In this document: in pieces, positions 13,021 through 21,013 of the stretch
Numbering within the stretch: position 1 is the first letter of the stretch
Layout: each line of letters begins with the position of its first letter
Position numbers and translations under genes: made by a program
NCBI GenBank assembly: GCA_046734455.1
Contig: JBKPRJ010000061.1
Location: 1-35,582, forward strand
DNA: 35,582 nucleotides
Direction of reading: 5' to 3'
From: DATEOR01 sp046734455
GTDB taxonomy: Bacteria > Actinomycetota > Thermoleophilia > Gaiellales > Gaiellaceae
The notes under the pieces: model-generated
Database searches by the model: none
Seen by the model: the letters and a program-made list of their open reading frames with translations, nothing else
What the model was told of the DNA's origin: nothing

Positions 13021-13991
13021 ACGCCACGGCGACGCGGTGCGGCTGCGAGGCGTTCGCGGCCGTGACGGAGGCCGCCGCGCTCGCGAGCGGACGCTGGCTG
13101 GGGCGCGGTGACGTCGAGGGTGCGGAGCGGGCGGCCTCGTCGGCCATGCGCGACGGCCTCGACGAGCTCGCCATCGACGGGCGCATCGTCGTCGGGAGCG
13201 AGGACACGGAGGACGCGCTCTCCATCGGGACGCGTGTGGGGCGGGGAGGCATGGAGGTCGACCTCGCCGTCGATCCGCTCGAGGGCCGGAGCGTCGTCGC
13301 GCGGGGGGACTACGGCGCGATGGCCATGATCGCCGTCGGGGACAAGGGCAGCTTTCCGAGCCTGCCGCAGATGTACATGCGCAAGATGGCGGTCGGGCCC
13401 GTCGCGCGAGGGAAGATCGATCTCCTCCTGCCCGTGGGCGAGAACGTGCGCGCAATCGCCGATGCGTTCGGCCGGAACACGAACGACATCACGACCATCG
13501 TCCTCGACCGCCCCAGGCATCACGACCTCGTCGAGGAGATCCGCGCGGCGGGAGCGCGCATCAAGCTCATCCAGGACGGCGACGTGACTGCGTCCATCAC
13601 AGCCGCGATCCGCGGGACGAACGACCACCTTGCCATTGGCATCGGCGGCTCGCGGCAGGCGCTGCTCTCCGCGGCCGCGCTCCGCTGCCTCGGCGGCGAG
13701 CTGCAGGCCCAGCTCTGGCCGACGACTCGCGGCGAGATCGACGCCGCTCGCGAGCACGGGGTCGACGACGTGAACAAGGTCTTCGAGACCGAGGAGCTCG
13801 CCCCGGGCGAGGTAATCGTCGCCGCGACCGGCGTGACGAACGGCGACCTTCTCCGCGGCGTCCGCTTCCTGGCCGACAGCGCACGCACGCACTCGCTCGT
13901 CATGTGTACCCGCCACAACTGGGTGCGCTTCGTGGACGGGATCCACTTCTTCGCCCGCGACCGGCGGGAAGAAGTCCGCCTGCTCGGCTAG
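13017..13991 (+). CDS. GlpX-like (class II fructose-1,6-bisphosphatase family) phosphatase with altered active site
   Basis: This 324-residue GlpX-fold protein keeps GRGD (29-32), DPLEG (86-90), the YMRKMAVGP region and QDGDVTAS. Compared with E. coli GlpX from memory, the metal ligand Asp33 is Glu37, Glu57 of the IGEGE motif aligns with Ser61 (VGSEDTED, two residues shorter), and Glu213 of GGAPEG is Gln214 (GGSRQAL). Asp86 and Glu89 remain. Standard fructose-bisphosphatase activity is therefore doubtful. Position as last gene of an overlapping operon with 2-phosphoglycerate kinase and the cyclic synthetase suggests a phosphoglycerate substrate (inference). GTG start overlaps the kinase stop. 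Its stop shares CTAG with the convergent LuxR gene. Confidence 0.88.
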   Translation: MNATATRCGCEAFAAVTEAAALASGRWLGRGDVEGAERAASSAMRDGLDELAIDGRIVVGSEDTEDALSIGTRVGRGGMEVDLAVDPLEGRSVVARGDYGAMAMIAVGDKGSFPSLPQMYMRKMAVGPVARGKIDLLLPVGENVRAIADAFGRNTNDITTIVLDRPRHHDLVEEIRAAGARIKLIQDGDVTASITAAIRGTNDHLAIGIGGSRQALLSAAALRCLGGELQAQLWPTTRGEIDAAREHGVDDVNKVFETEELAPGEVIVAATGVTNGDLLRGVRFLADSARTHSLVMCTRHNWVRFVDGIHFFARDRREEVRLLG

Positions 13992-14737
13992 ACCAGTTCC
14001 AAGAAGCGTTCCGCGTGAATGACGCGCGCCGCTTCCTCGCGGGAGTGGATGCCGAGGCGGCGGTAGGCGTTTTTCACGTGGGTGCGCACCGTGTGCGGGG
14101 AGATGACGAAGACGTCGGCGATCTCGGTCGCCGAGAGCCCCTCGCTGTAGAGAGCGAGAATGGCCAGCTCGCGTGGTCGCAGCAGCTTCGTTACGCGGGC
14201 CGGCGCCTCGACCGGCACCAGGAGGCTCTCGCGCGCTGCCTGCTGCGCCAATTCCTCGAGCGTGGCGGTGCGGCGGTCCACGCCTGCGACCTTCGCGCCG
14301 AGCGACTCGGCACACGAGGTCAGACGTGCGCGCTGCTCCTTCGTCGGGCGGCGCTCTGTCCGACTGCCCACGGTGATCGCGCCGAGGGGATCCGTGCCGT
14401 TCTTCAGCCAGTCTCCGTCCAGCCAGGTGAAGCCGAGCGCCCGGGCGAGGCTGTGCCTGCTCTTGAGCGCGAACAATGCTCGCGCCTGGGCGACGCTCTG
14501 GACATAGAAATGCGGGTTACGACGCTCGTTCGCGGGGATTCCCTCGCTCGCGACGAGATGGAGGCTGCCGTCGCCGTCCGAGGCGCGCAGACGGATCGCC
14601 ACCGTCTCGACTCCGACCGCCACGGGCAGCTTTTGCGCCACGGCTTTCAGGCCTTCGACGAAGGCCTTCGGCGAGACTCCTTGCACGGCGGCGTCGAGCT
14701 CGGTCGCCGCCAGCCGTTCGGCTGCGAGCCCGCTCAT
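13988..14737 (-). CDS. LuxR-family transcriptional regulator with N-terminal sensor domain
   Basis: This 249-residue protein has a C-terminal LuxR/GerE helix-turn-helix (about 185-245): LLRPRELAILALYSEGLSATEIADVFVISPHTVRTHVKNAYRRLGI. The N-terminal part (about 25-165) contains VGVETVAIRLRASDGDGSLHLVASEG, which looks like a GAF-type sensor, followed by a second region resembling a GAF (TWLDGDWLKNGTDPLGAITVG). No phospho-acceptor receiver is present, so a small-molecule or redox signal is more likely than phosphorylation. The promoter carries the inverted repeat GGTAT-TCG-ATACC (14740-14752), 3 nt from the start, a candidate autoregulation site. It converges on the GlpX-like gene and is divergent from the MIP18 gene. 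Confidence 0.85.
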   Translation of the reverse strand: MSGLAAERLAATELDAAVQGVSPKAFVEGLKAVAQKLPVAVGVETVAIRLRASDGDGSLHLVASEGIPANERRNPHFYVQSVAQARALFALKSRHSLARALGFTWLDGDWLKNGTDPLGAITVGSRTERRPTKEQRARLTSCAESLGAKVAGVDRRTATLEELAQQAARESLLVPVEAPARVTKLLRPRELAILALYSEGLSATEIADVFVISPHTVRTHVKNAYRRLGIHSREEAARVIHAERFLELV

Positions 14738-14739
14738 GC

Positions 14740-14826
14740 GGTATTCGATACCCTCTCCAAAACGGCTTGAAACAACGGGAAAGGGTACTCCCTTCCCGTT
14801 CCGGGCGTACGCCCGACCGCTACACT
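14740..14826. promoter_or_regulatory. Divergent promoter region with three inverted repeats
   Basis: Between the LuxR and MIP18-family genes lie GGTAT-TCG-ATACC (14740-14752), a long stem AACGGGAAAGGG/CCCTTCCCGTT (14774-14785 and 14790-14800, one bulged A), and the perfect 14-bp palindrome CGGGCGTACGCCCG (14802-14815). A TACACT -10 (14821-14826) ends 6 nt before ATG 14833. The palindromes are candidate operators, possibly for the LuxR protein. Confidence 0.55.
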
Positions 14827-14832
14827 GGCTCC

Positions 14833-15132
14833 ATGACCACGCGTGAAGATGTGATCGAGGCCCTCCGGGTCGTCGAGGATCCGGAGCTCGGCATGGACAT
14901 CGTCGAGCTCGGTCTCCTCTACGACGTCGCCGTCGAGGGCTCGAACGTGCACGTGACGTACTCGCTCACGTCGATGGGCTGCCCGGTCGGCCCGATGATC
15001 GAGCAGCAGATCACCGAGACGGTTGCCGAGATGCCCGGCGTCGAGGGCGTCGAGTCCGAGCTGACCTGGGATCCGCCGTGGACGCCCGAGCGGATGTCCG
15101 ACGACGCCAAGTTCATCCTCGGCTTCGGTTAG
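14833..15132 (+). CDS. MIP18-family (DUF59) metal-sulfur cluster assembly factor
   Basis: This 99-residue protein belongs to the family of SufT, PaaD and MIP18. It shows VIEALRVVEDPELGMDIVELGLLYDVAVEG, then TYSLTSMGCPVGPMIEQQI and VESELTWDPPWTPERMSDDAK. The Cys in MGCP and the DPPW motif are typical. Such proteins help mature iron-sulfur proteins. In PaaD they serve a specific oxygenase, but no paa genes are seen here. The start at ATG 14833 is supported by a TACACT hexamer 6 nt upstream. The stop lies only 3 nt from the convergent oxidoreductase gene's end. Confidence 0.92.
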   Translation: MTTREDVIEALRVVEDPELGMDIVELGLLYDVAVEGSNVHVTYSLTSMGCPVGPMIEQQITETVAEMPGVEGVESELTWDPPWTPERMSDDAKFILGFG

Positions 15133-15135
15133 CGG

Positions 15136-16122
15136 CTAGTCGCCGCCGATCGTCAGAACGACTTTCCCGAACTGCTTGCCGCTCTCGAGGTGCTCGTGGG
15201 CTGCGGCCGCCTCGCTGAGCGGAAAGACCCGGTCGACGATCGGCTTCGCCGCGCCGCGCGCGACGAGGTCGTAGGCGCCGGCGAAGTCCGCGCGCGTCCC
15301 CATCGTCGAGCCGAGAATGGAGAGCTGCTTCCACCAGATCCGGTGGAGCTGTGCCGGCGGATTGGGTCCGCTCGTCGCTCCGCAGACGACGATGCGTCCC
15401 TCGGTGGCGGCAGCCTGCAGGGAGGTCTTCCAGGTCGCCTCGCCGACGTGCTCAACGACGACGTCGGCACCGTGGCCGCCCGTGGCCTCCTTGACCGCCG
15501 CGGCCACGTCGCCGCTTTCGTGGTTCACGACCGCGTCGGCGCCGAACTCCTGCGCCCGCTCGAGCTTCTCGTCGCTGGAGGAAGTCGCGATCACCCGGCC
15601 TCCGAGCGCCTTCGCGAGCACAAGGGCAGCCGAGGCGACGCCGCCGCCCGCGCCCCAGACGAGCACCCACTCGCCCTCCTCGAGGCCTGCGCGGGTAATG
15701 AGCATCCGGTACGCGGTCTCGAAGACCAGCGGGAAGGCAGCAGCCTCTTCGAAGGAGAGACCCCCCGGCAGGGGGTGGACGTACTCCGCGGGAACGGCGA
15801 TCAGCTCGGCATGGGTCCCGTCGGAGTGTTCGCCGATGATGTGCGCGCCGTCGTCGAGCCCAGGGTTGATGACCACCTCGTCTCCAGGGGCGAACCCATT
15901 CGTGCCCTCGCCAAGGCCTTGGATCACCCCCGCGCCGTCGGCGCCGAGGATCCGAGGCTTCGGCGCTGAGGGAAGGCCCTGCCGCGTCCAGATGTCCAGG
16001 TGGTTCAGGGAGGCTGCGCGCAGCCGGATGAGGACCTCGCCCGGCCCCGCGACGGGATCGTCCGCGTCTTCGTAGCGGAGAACCTCGGGACCGCCGTCCT
16101 CGTGGATTCGCACGGCTTTCAC
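15136..16122 (-). CDS. Zinc-type alcohol dehydrogenase-like / quinone oxidoreductase (MDR superfamily)
   Basis: This 328-residue protein has the GroES-like N-terminal domain (GPGEVLIRLRAASLNHLDIWTRQGLP, PRILGADGAGVI, GDEVVINPG) and a Rossmann domain with WGAGGGVASAALVLAKALGGRVIATSSS (about 158-185). It would use NADPH to reduce or oxidise an alcohol, aldehyde or quinone. The cysteine cluster for the structural zinc is absent (after NPG the sequence reads LDDGAHIIGEHSDG), so it resembles zinc-free quinone oxidoreductases. GTG 16122 is supported by TAGGAT on the minus strand (16130-16135), 7 nt upstream. It is divergent from queG, 42 nt apart. The substrate cannot be inferred. Confidence 0.9.
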   Translation of the reverse strand: MKAVRIHEDGGPEVLRYEDADDPVAGPGEVLIRLRAASLNHLDIWTRQGLPSAPKPRILGADGAGVIQGLGEGTNGFAPGDEVVINPGLDDGAHIIGEHSDGTHAELIAVPAEYVHPLPGGLSFEEAAAFPLVFETAYRMLITRAGLEEGEWVLVWGAGGGVASAALVLAKALGGRVIATSSSDEKLERAQEFGADAVVNHESGDVAAAVKEATGGHGADVVVEHVGEATWKTSLQAAATEGRIVVCGATSGPNPPAQLHRIWWKQLSILGSTMGTRADFAGAYDLVARGAAKPIVDRVFPLSEAAAAHEHLESGKQFGKVVLTIGGD

Positions 16123-16164
16123 GCGCGGGATCCTAGCGGCCGCGCAGTGGTACCTTCCGCTCGT
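16123..16164. promoter_or_regulatory. Divergent leaderless-type promoters for the MDR gene and queG
   Basis: Minus strand: TAGGAT (16130-16135), 7 nt before GTG 16122. The stretch TAGGATCCCG is shared with the promoter of the gene starting at 2165. Plus strand: TACCTT (16151-16156), 8 nt before ATG 16165. A GCGGCCGC palindrome (16136-16143) lies between them. Confidence 0.45.
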
Positions 16165-17157
16165 ATGCAGCAGGCGGAGCTCAGTCGCCTAGCCGCGCAG
16201 ATCGGTCTCGACGCCGTGGGGGCGGCGCCCGCAGAGCCCTACGAGGAGACCGAGCGCCATATCCGCGAGCGGCGGGCCCGCGGCCTCTTCGCACGTATGC
16301 GCTTCACGATGGCGCAGCCGGAGGTCAGCTGTCATCCCGAGACGCTGGTTCCCGGCGCGCGCTCCGTGGTGTCCGCTGCGCTCTCCTACTACGCGCCCGG
16401 CCCCGAGCCGAAGCCCGGCGAGGGCCGGCTTCCGCGCTACACGTGGAGCGACCGCTACGCGGAGCTCCGCTCGAAGCTCGAACGGTTGGGCGAAGAGCTG
16501 GGCGGTGACTACCGCGTGCTCGTGGACGAGAACCAGCACGTGGACCGGGAGGGCGCGGCGCGCGCAGGGGTGGGGTTCTACGGCAAGAACACCCTCCTCA
16601 TCACGCGCCGGCACGGATCCTGGGTCGTCCTCGGGACGATCGTGACCACCGCTGCGATCGAGCGCAGCGCGCCCCTCGACCTCGACTGCGGCTCGTGCAC
16701 GCGCTGCATCGACGCCTGCCCGACGGGCGCGCTCGACGATCCCGGCGTCCTCGACTCGACGCGATGCCTCTCGTACTGGAGCCAGGCGCCCGGCCCGGTG
16801 CCCGACGACTACCGCGCGGAGATGGGCTCCTACGTCTACGGCTGCGACATCTGCCAGGACGTGTGCCCCTGGAACCGCGGCACGGAGAAGCGTCGGGCGG
16901 GCACGGGCCTTCCGGAGGACGCCGAGCCGGTGGTGTCCCTTCTCGACTGGCTCGAAGCCCCCGAAGACGACCTGCGAACCCGCTACGACCGCCTCTACTT
17001 CCCGCGGAACGATCCGCGCTACCTTCGGCGCAACGCCCTCATCGCCGCCGGGAACTCGGGCGAGACTGCACTCTCTCCCGCCGTCCAGCGCTGGAGCGAG
17101 AGCGACGACGAGCTCCTACGCGAGCACGCGGAGTGGGCCCTGGAGCGCCTGCGATGA
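16165..17157 (+). CDS. queG: Epoxyqueuosine reductase QueG
   Basis: This 330-residue cobalamin and iron-sulfur enzyme performs the last step of queuosine synthesis, reducing epoxyqueuosine in tRNA. It has the N-terminal cobalamin-binding region (ALSYYAPG, YTWSDRYAELRSKLERLGEEL, VDENQHVDREGAARAGVGFYGKNTLLI) and two [4Fe-4S] motifs: CGSCTRCIDACPTGAL (about 175-190) and CDICQDVCPWN (about 230-240). The C-terminal HEAT-like part is short (about 60 residues), which is normal for many bacteria. ATG 16165 is the start just before the conserved LSRLAAQIGLDAVGAAPAEPY. The stop overlaps the next gene's start (ATGA). Confidence 0.95.
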   Translation: MQQAELSRLAAQIGLDAVGAAPAEPYEETERHIRERRARGLFARMRFTMAQPEVSCHPETLVPGARSVVSAALSYYAPGPEPKPGEGRLPRYTWSDRYAELRSKLERLGEELGGDYRVLVDENQHVDREGAARAGVGFYGKNTLLITRRHGSWVVLGTIVTTAAIERSAPLDLDCGSCTRCIDACPTGALDDPGVLDSTRCLSYWSQAPGPVPDDYRAEMGSYVYGCDICQDVCPWNRGTEKRRAGTGLPEDAEPVVSLLDWLEAPEDDLRTRYDRLYFPRNDPRYLRRNALIAAGNSGETALSPAVQRWSESDDELLREHAEWALERLR

Positions 17158-18953
17158 CGCGCGAGCTGGAGCGCCGGCGCCAGATCGAGCTCTGGATCTG
17201 CTGGGTCCGGCTCCTCGCCGTGCCGTTCGCGATCGTCGAGGTCGGGCTTGTGAGCGGGGGCTATCCGCCGGGCTACCAGCGCTGGGCGTGGATCGCAACC
17301 GGTGCGCTCGCCGTCGGGGCCGGAATCATCTGGCTGCTCGCGCGCCGGGAACTGAGCCGCCGGGCACAGACGGTGCTCGCATACTCCGCGCTCGCCTTCG
17401 ACATCGCGATCGTCGGGGCCTTCGTCGTCATCTTCTACGCCTGGGAGCCGAACACGCCGATCAGGCAGGCGCTCTTCCTGCCGGTTGCCGAGGGCGCAGT
17501 GCGGTTCGGCATCGCCGGCGGCGTCATCGTCCCGTTCCTGCTCGCTCCGTTCCTTGCCTGGGGCGAGGCTTTGCGCGCCGATCGCTTCGACCGGGATTTC
17601 GATCTCGACGCAATCACCTTCCCCCTCGGCCTCGAGGTTCTCATGGGCCTTCTCGTCGGGTGGCTCGCCGCGCGCCTGCGCGGTGAGGCGCGCGTCGCGG
17701 ACGAACGCGCCGCCGAGGCCGAGCAGTTGCGCGACCAGCTGGGTCGACGGGCCGACCAGCTCGAGGCGGTCAACCGCGTCTCGCGCGCGCTCGCATCGTC
17801 GCTCGAGCAGGACGAGGCCTTCGACCGCTTCCTCCGCGAGCTCAGCGGCGTCTTCGAGTTCGCGCGACTGGCCATCGTGCTCGTCGAGGGTGACGACGCG
17901 GTCGTGATGGCGAACTCAGGTGCCGACGCGGAGACCCTGTATCCGCGCGGGACGGCGAGACCCGTCGCAGGGTCGGTTCTCGAGGATGTCGCGCGCGAAT
18001 TCCAGACCATCGTCCGCGGAGACATGGACACCAACCCGCGCTATCCGGAGGAGCGGGAGCTGGCGCGGGTCGGCCTCCGCTCGCGTGTCGTCGCGCCGCT
18101 GGCGCCCGGGGACCAGTTCCTCGGGATGCTCTCGGTCTCCCGCGCGGACGCAAACGCGTTCTCGGACGAGGAAGCGGACCTCATCACCATGCTGGCACGG
18201 CAGGTGGGCTTCGCCGTGCAGAACATGCGCACCTATGCAGCGGAGCGCAATGCGGCGGAGGAGCTGCGCCGGCTCTCGGCCCTCCGCGCCGACTTCGTCT
18301 CCCTCGTCTCGCACGAGCTGCGCGCACCGATGGCCTCCGTGATCGGCTGCGCCGTCACACTCCGTCAGCGCTGGCGCGAGCTCGCGCCGGACCAACGCGA
18401 GTCCTTCCTCGCCCTCATCGAGCAGGAGACTGGTCGCCTCTCGACGCTGATCGGCGACGTGCTCGACACATCTCGAATCGAGGCCGGCACGTTCACGTAC
18501 GTCTTCGCCGACGTCGACCTGGCCGAGCTCGTCCGCGAGACGGCGTCGATGGTCGAGCTCGGAAACGACGAGGTGAAGGTCGTGACGCAGGTGCGCGAGC
18601 CGTTGCCGGCCGTGCGGGGCGACAGGGAGCGCCTCCGTCAGCTGCTGCTCAACCTCGTCTCGAACGCGGCCAAGTACACCGTGGCCGGCGACGAGATCGA
18701 GGTTCGGGCCGGGGCGGACGACGGCCACGTCCTCGTCACGGTGATCGACCACGGGCCCGGCATTCCGGCCGACCAGCATCGCCTCATCTTCGAGAAGTTC
18801 GGGCGCGTGAACAGCGGCGGGCGGTCAAAGCCCGGCGCGGGGCTCGGCCTCTTCATCGCGCGCTCGATCGCCGAGGCGCACGGAGGCTCGCTCGACGTCC
18901 AGTCCGAGACCGGCGCCGGCACCGCCTTCACCTTCCGCGTCCCGGTCGCCTAG
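17154..18953 (+). CDS. Membrane histidine kinase with GAF domain
   Basis: This 599-residue sensor kinase starts with about 5-6 membrane helices (11-170), a short coiled coil (180-205), a GAF domain (about 210-360: LASSLEQDEAFDRFLRELSGVFEFARLAIVLVEG), a HisKA domain with phospho-His387 (DFVSLVSHELRAPM) and HATPase_c (NLVSNAAKYT, DHGPGIPADQ, GAGLGLFIARSIAEAHGG). No response regulator is adjacent. The kinase start overlaps the queG stop, so it is co-transcribed with an unrelated metabolic gene and is an orphan. The signal is unknown. Its stop overlaps the stop of the convergent WYL regulator in CTAG (18950-18953). Confidence 0.93.
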   Translation: MTRELERRRQIELWICWVRLLAVPFAIVEVGLVSGGYPPGYQRWAWIATGALAVGAGIIWLLARRELSRRAQTVLAYSALAFDIAIVGAFVVIFYAWEPNTPIRQALFLPVAEGAVRFGIAGGVIVPFLLAPFLAWGEALRADRFDRDFDLDAITFPLGLEVLMGLLVGWLAARLRGEARVADERAAEAEQLRDQLGRRADQLEAVNRVSRALASSLEQDEAFDRFLRELSGVFEFARLAIVLVEGDDAVVMANSGADAETLYPRGTARPVAGSVLEDVAREFQTIVRGDMDTNPRYPEERELARVGLRSRVVAPLAPGDQFLGMLSVSRADANAFSDEEADLITMLARQVGFAVQNMRTYAAERNAAEELRRLSALRADFVSLVSHELRAPMASVIGCAVTLRQRWRELAPDQRESFLALIEQETGRLSTLIGDVLDTSRIEAGTFTYVFADVDLAELVRETASMVELGNDEVKVVTQVREPLPAVRGDRERLRQLLLNLVSNAAKYTVAGDEIEVRAGADDGHVLVTVIDHGPGIPADQHRLIFEKFGRVNSGGRSKPGAGLGLFIARSIAEAHGGSLDVQSETGAGTAFTFRVPVA

Positions 18954-20962
18954 GAGCGCGCTTTCGCGGCTGGACGGCGGCCGAGCGCCTTCTTGAGCTT
19001 CTTGGCGCGGGAGAGGATCTCGCTGCGGGCCGAGGCGGGCTCGATCACCTCGGCCTCGCCCCGGTGGGACAGGATCTCGCCGACGATCCACTCCATGCTC
19101 CCGAAGCGCAGGTCCTCGAGCGCGTAGCCTTTCGCCAGCGGTAGCGCGCCGCGCTCGACCCGCCAGCGCCCGAGCGCGGGGGAGTAGAGGACGCGCGCCG
19201 TGCTCGCGTCGGAGAGCTTCTTCGGGACGAGCTCTGGGCGCGGCTCGAACGTCTCGTCGAGCAGGTCGGCGCGCTTCATCCTGTCGATGCGGAAGCTTCG
19301 CTGCGCGTCCTTCGTGCGGTCCCAGCTGTGGACGTACCACCAGGGGAGCTCGCGCTCGAGTGCGTGCGGCTCGATCACGCGGGTGCTCGTCTCCTCGCCG
19401 ACCGCGGTGTACTCGATCTCGACGAGCCGGTGCTCGGCGCTCGCGCGCGAGAGCGTGGCGATGAGCTGCTCCTCGGCGGTGACCGCCTGGCGCTCCGGCC
19501 CCTCGTCGACGTCGAACTCGCCGAAGGTCTCCTCGAGCTTGCGGCGCACGCGCTCGAGAGGCGTGTGCGCCTCGGCGGCGATCATCGGGCCGACGAACTC
19601 GAGCGCAAGGCGGATCGCGCGCGCCTCCAGCGGAGTGAGCCTCGGAGGCCGGCGGAAGGTATCGCCGAAGAGCTCCTTCTCCACGTACACCTCGTCGTCC
19701 TCGAGCGCCGCGTAGACGGCGTAGCAGCCGCCGCCGAAGTTGACGAGGTTGAGCAGCTGGAGATGGTCGTCGAGCTGGTCGGCCGGGATCTTGAAGCGCT
19801 CGACGACCTCGTCCGCCGGGATTCGAGCCGAGGTCCCGGTTCCGCAGCTGGCCAGGAGAAATGCGAGCAGCGCCTGAAGGACGCCGAAGCGCTCGGGCGC
19901 CACCGGGCCGGCCGGCCGTTCGAGCGGCTCGGCTTCCTGCCGCGTCGCGGCGGCTCGGGGAGGCTTGGAAGGCTCGCCCTCGTGCACCTCGACGACTTTC
20001 TCGAGCCCCGCGTCGACGAGCTGGACGAGTTCCGGCGGATCCAGTGGCCGCGCCCGCCCCTCCTGGCGCAGCACCCAGCCGGCGAGGTAGCCGAGCTCGG
20101 CGTAGCCCGTGGTGAAGATCCCGTCCTCGACGCTCCCGCGCTCGATCATGCGCTCGACCCACCAGGCGGTGTCCGCGTCGAGCTCGATCTTCGCCTCACC
20201 GACGATCTCTCCGAACTGCCACTCGTGCTTGCCGCGGTACTCCGCGGGCTCGAAGTCCTCCGGCATGCGGAAGTCGCGCTCCCTGCGCGTGGCGAACCGG
20301 ATGTCACCTCGGATGCGCGACACGCGGAAGGTGCGCATGGCGCCGCGGTCGTGGTCATGGCCGATCACGTACCACGAGCCGCGCTCCGGGAGGAGGGCGT
20401 AGGGGTTGACCGTTCGCTCCGACTCCTTGTCGCGGCCGATGGAGTAGTAGGGGAACTTGACGGTGCGCTGCTTCGAGATCGCGTTCTCGAGCTTCGTCAG
20501 GCGGCCCGACATCTCGGCGGAGTAGTCCGGGTCGCGCACCTCGATGCGCACGGCGGCCTCGGTCGGCTCCTCGTCGAACCCCGGGCGACCGAGAGCGAGG
20601 TTTTGCAGGGCGAGCCGTAGAGGCTCGGCGTAGGCGAACTGGCCTTCGAGCATGTAGAGCGCGGTCTGGAGCGCGGCGAGCTCGTCCTCCTCGAGCCTCA
20701 GCTCGGGCAGGAAGTAATTCTCGGAGCGCAGCGTGTAGAGCTCCTCGCCGGTGAACTCGTCGCGCTGGGAGTGCAGCGGGACACCCAGGGCGATGAGCTC
20801 CGTGCGGTCGGAGTAGAAGCGGCGCGCGAAGGCCTCGTCGGACATCTCCGAGTAGCCCTCGACGGTCGACTTGATGTCACGCGCGGTCAGCGGTCTCCGC
20901 TCGGCCATGAGGAAGGCGACGAGAGAGAGCTGCCGGATGAGCTTGTCGGTGTCGTGTGACAA
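18950..20962 (-). CDS. PafB-PafC-like fused double WYL-domain regulator
   Basis: This 670-residue protein consists of two homologous halves. Each half has a winged-helix N-terminus (1-80; about 365-440), a WYL domain (about 160-225: KFPYYSIGRDKESERTVNPYALLP and SWYVIGHDHDRG; second about 520-590: VEIEYTAVGEETSTRVIEPHALE and WWYVHSWDRT) and a WCX extension. In mycobacteria PafB and PafC are separate subunits of the LexA-independent DNA damage activator; fused forms exist in other actinobacteria. The dinB gene 0.9 kb away would fit that role. The start is TTG 20962; AAGAAT lies 7 nt upstream on the minus strand, a leaderless-type promoter. I infer a DNA damage function but no binding site was verified. 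Confidence 0.88.
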   Translation of the reverse strand: MSHDTDKLIRQLSLVAFLMAERRPLTARDIKSTVEGYSEMSDEAFARRFYSDRTELIALGVPLHSQRDEFTGEELYTLRSENYFLPELRLEEDELAALQTALYMLEGQFAYAEPLRLALQNLALGRPGFDEEPTEAAVRIEVRDPDYSAEMSGRLTKLENAISKQRTVKFPYYSIGRDKESERTVNPYALLPERGSWYVIGHDHDRGAMRTFRVSRIRGDIRFATRRERDFRMPEDFEPAEYRGKHEWQFGEIVGEAKIELDADTAWWVERMIERGSVEDGIFTTGYAELGYLAGWVLRQEGRARPLDPPELVQLVDAGLEKVVEVHEGEPSKPPRAAATRQEAEPLERPAGPVAPERFGVLQALLAFLLASCGTGTSARIPADEVVERFKIPADQLDDHLQLLNLVNFGGGCYAVYAALEDDEVYVEKELFGDTFRRPPRLTPLEARAIRLALEFVGPMIAAEAHTPLERVRRKLEETFGEFDVDEGPERQAVTAEEQLIATLSRASAEHRLVEIEYTAVGEETSTRVIEPHALERELPWWYVHSWDRTKDAQRSFRIDRMKRADLLDETFEPRPELVPKKLSDASTARVLYSPALGRWRVERGALPLAKGYALEDLRFGSMEWIVGEILSHRGEAEVIEPASARSEILSRAKKLKKALGRRPAAKARS

Positions 20963-20992
20963 GGGACCTATTCTTTCAGCCGTGACAAGTCG
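20963..20992. promoter_or_regulatory. Bidirectional -10 element before the WYL regulator
   Basis: On the minus strand AAGAAT (20970-20975) ends 7 nt before TTG 20962. On the plus strand TATTCT (20969-20974) ends 7 nt before GTG 20982, which opens a 15-codon frame ending at TAG 21027-21029. The 28 bp at 20965-20992 match 23 of 28 positions of the dinB/hydrolase promoter at 21841-21868. Confidence 0.5.
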
Positions 20993-21013
20993 CCCGGCGA
21001 ACGGGTGGCCGTC

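Noticed and set aside
20943..20951. TTGTCGGTG, matching the mycobacterial PafBC-dependent promoter box TTGTCRGTG
   Set aside because: The known box needs an 8-nt gap to TANNNT. Here the nearest such hexamer (20969) is 17 nt away, and the match lies inside the WYL coding region, so I treat it as chance.
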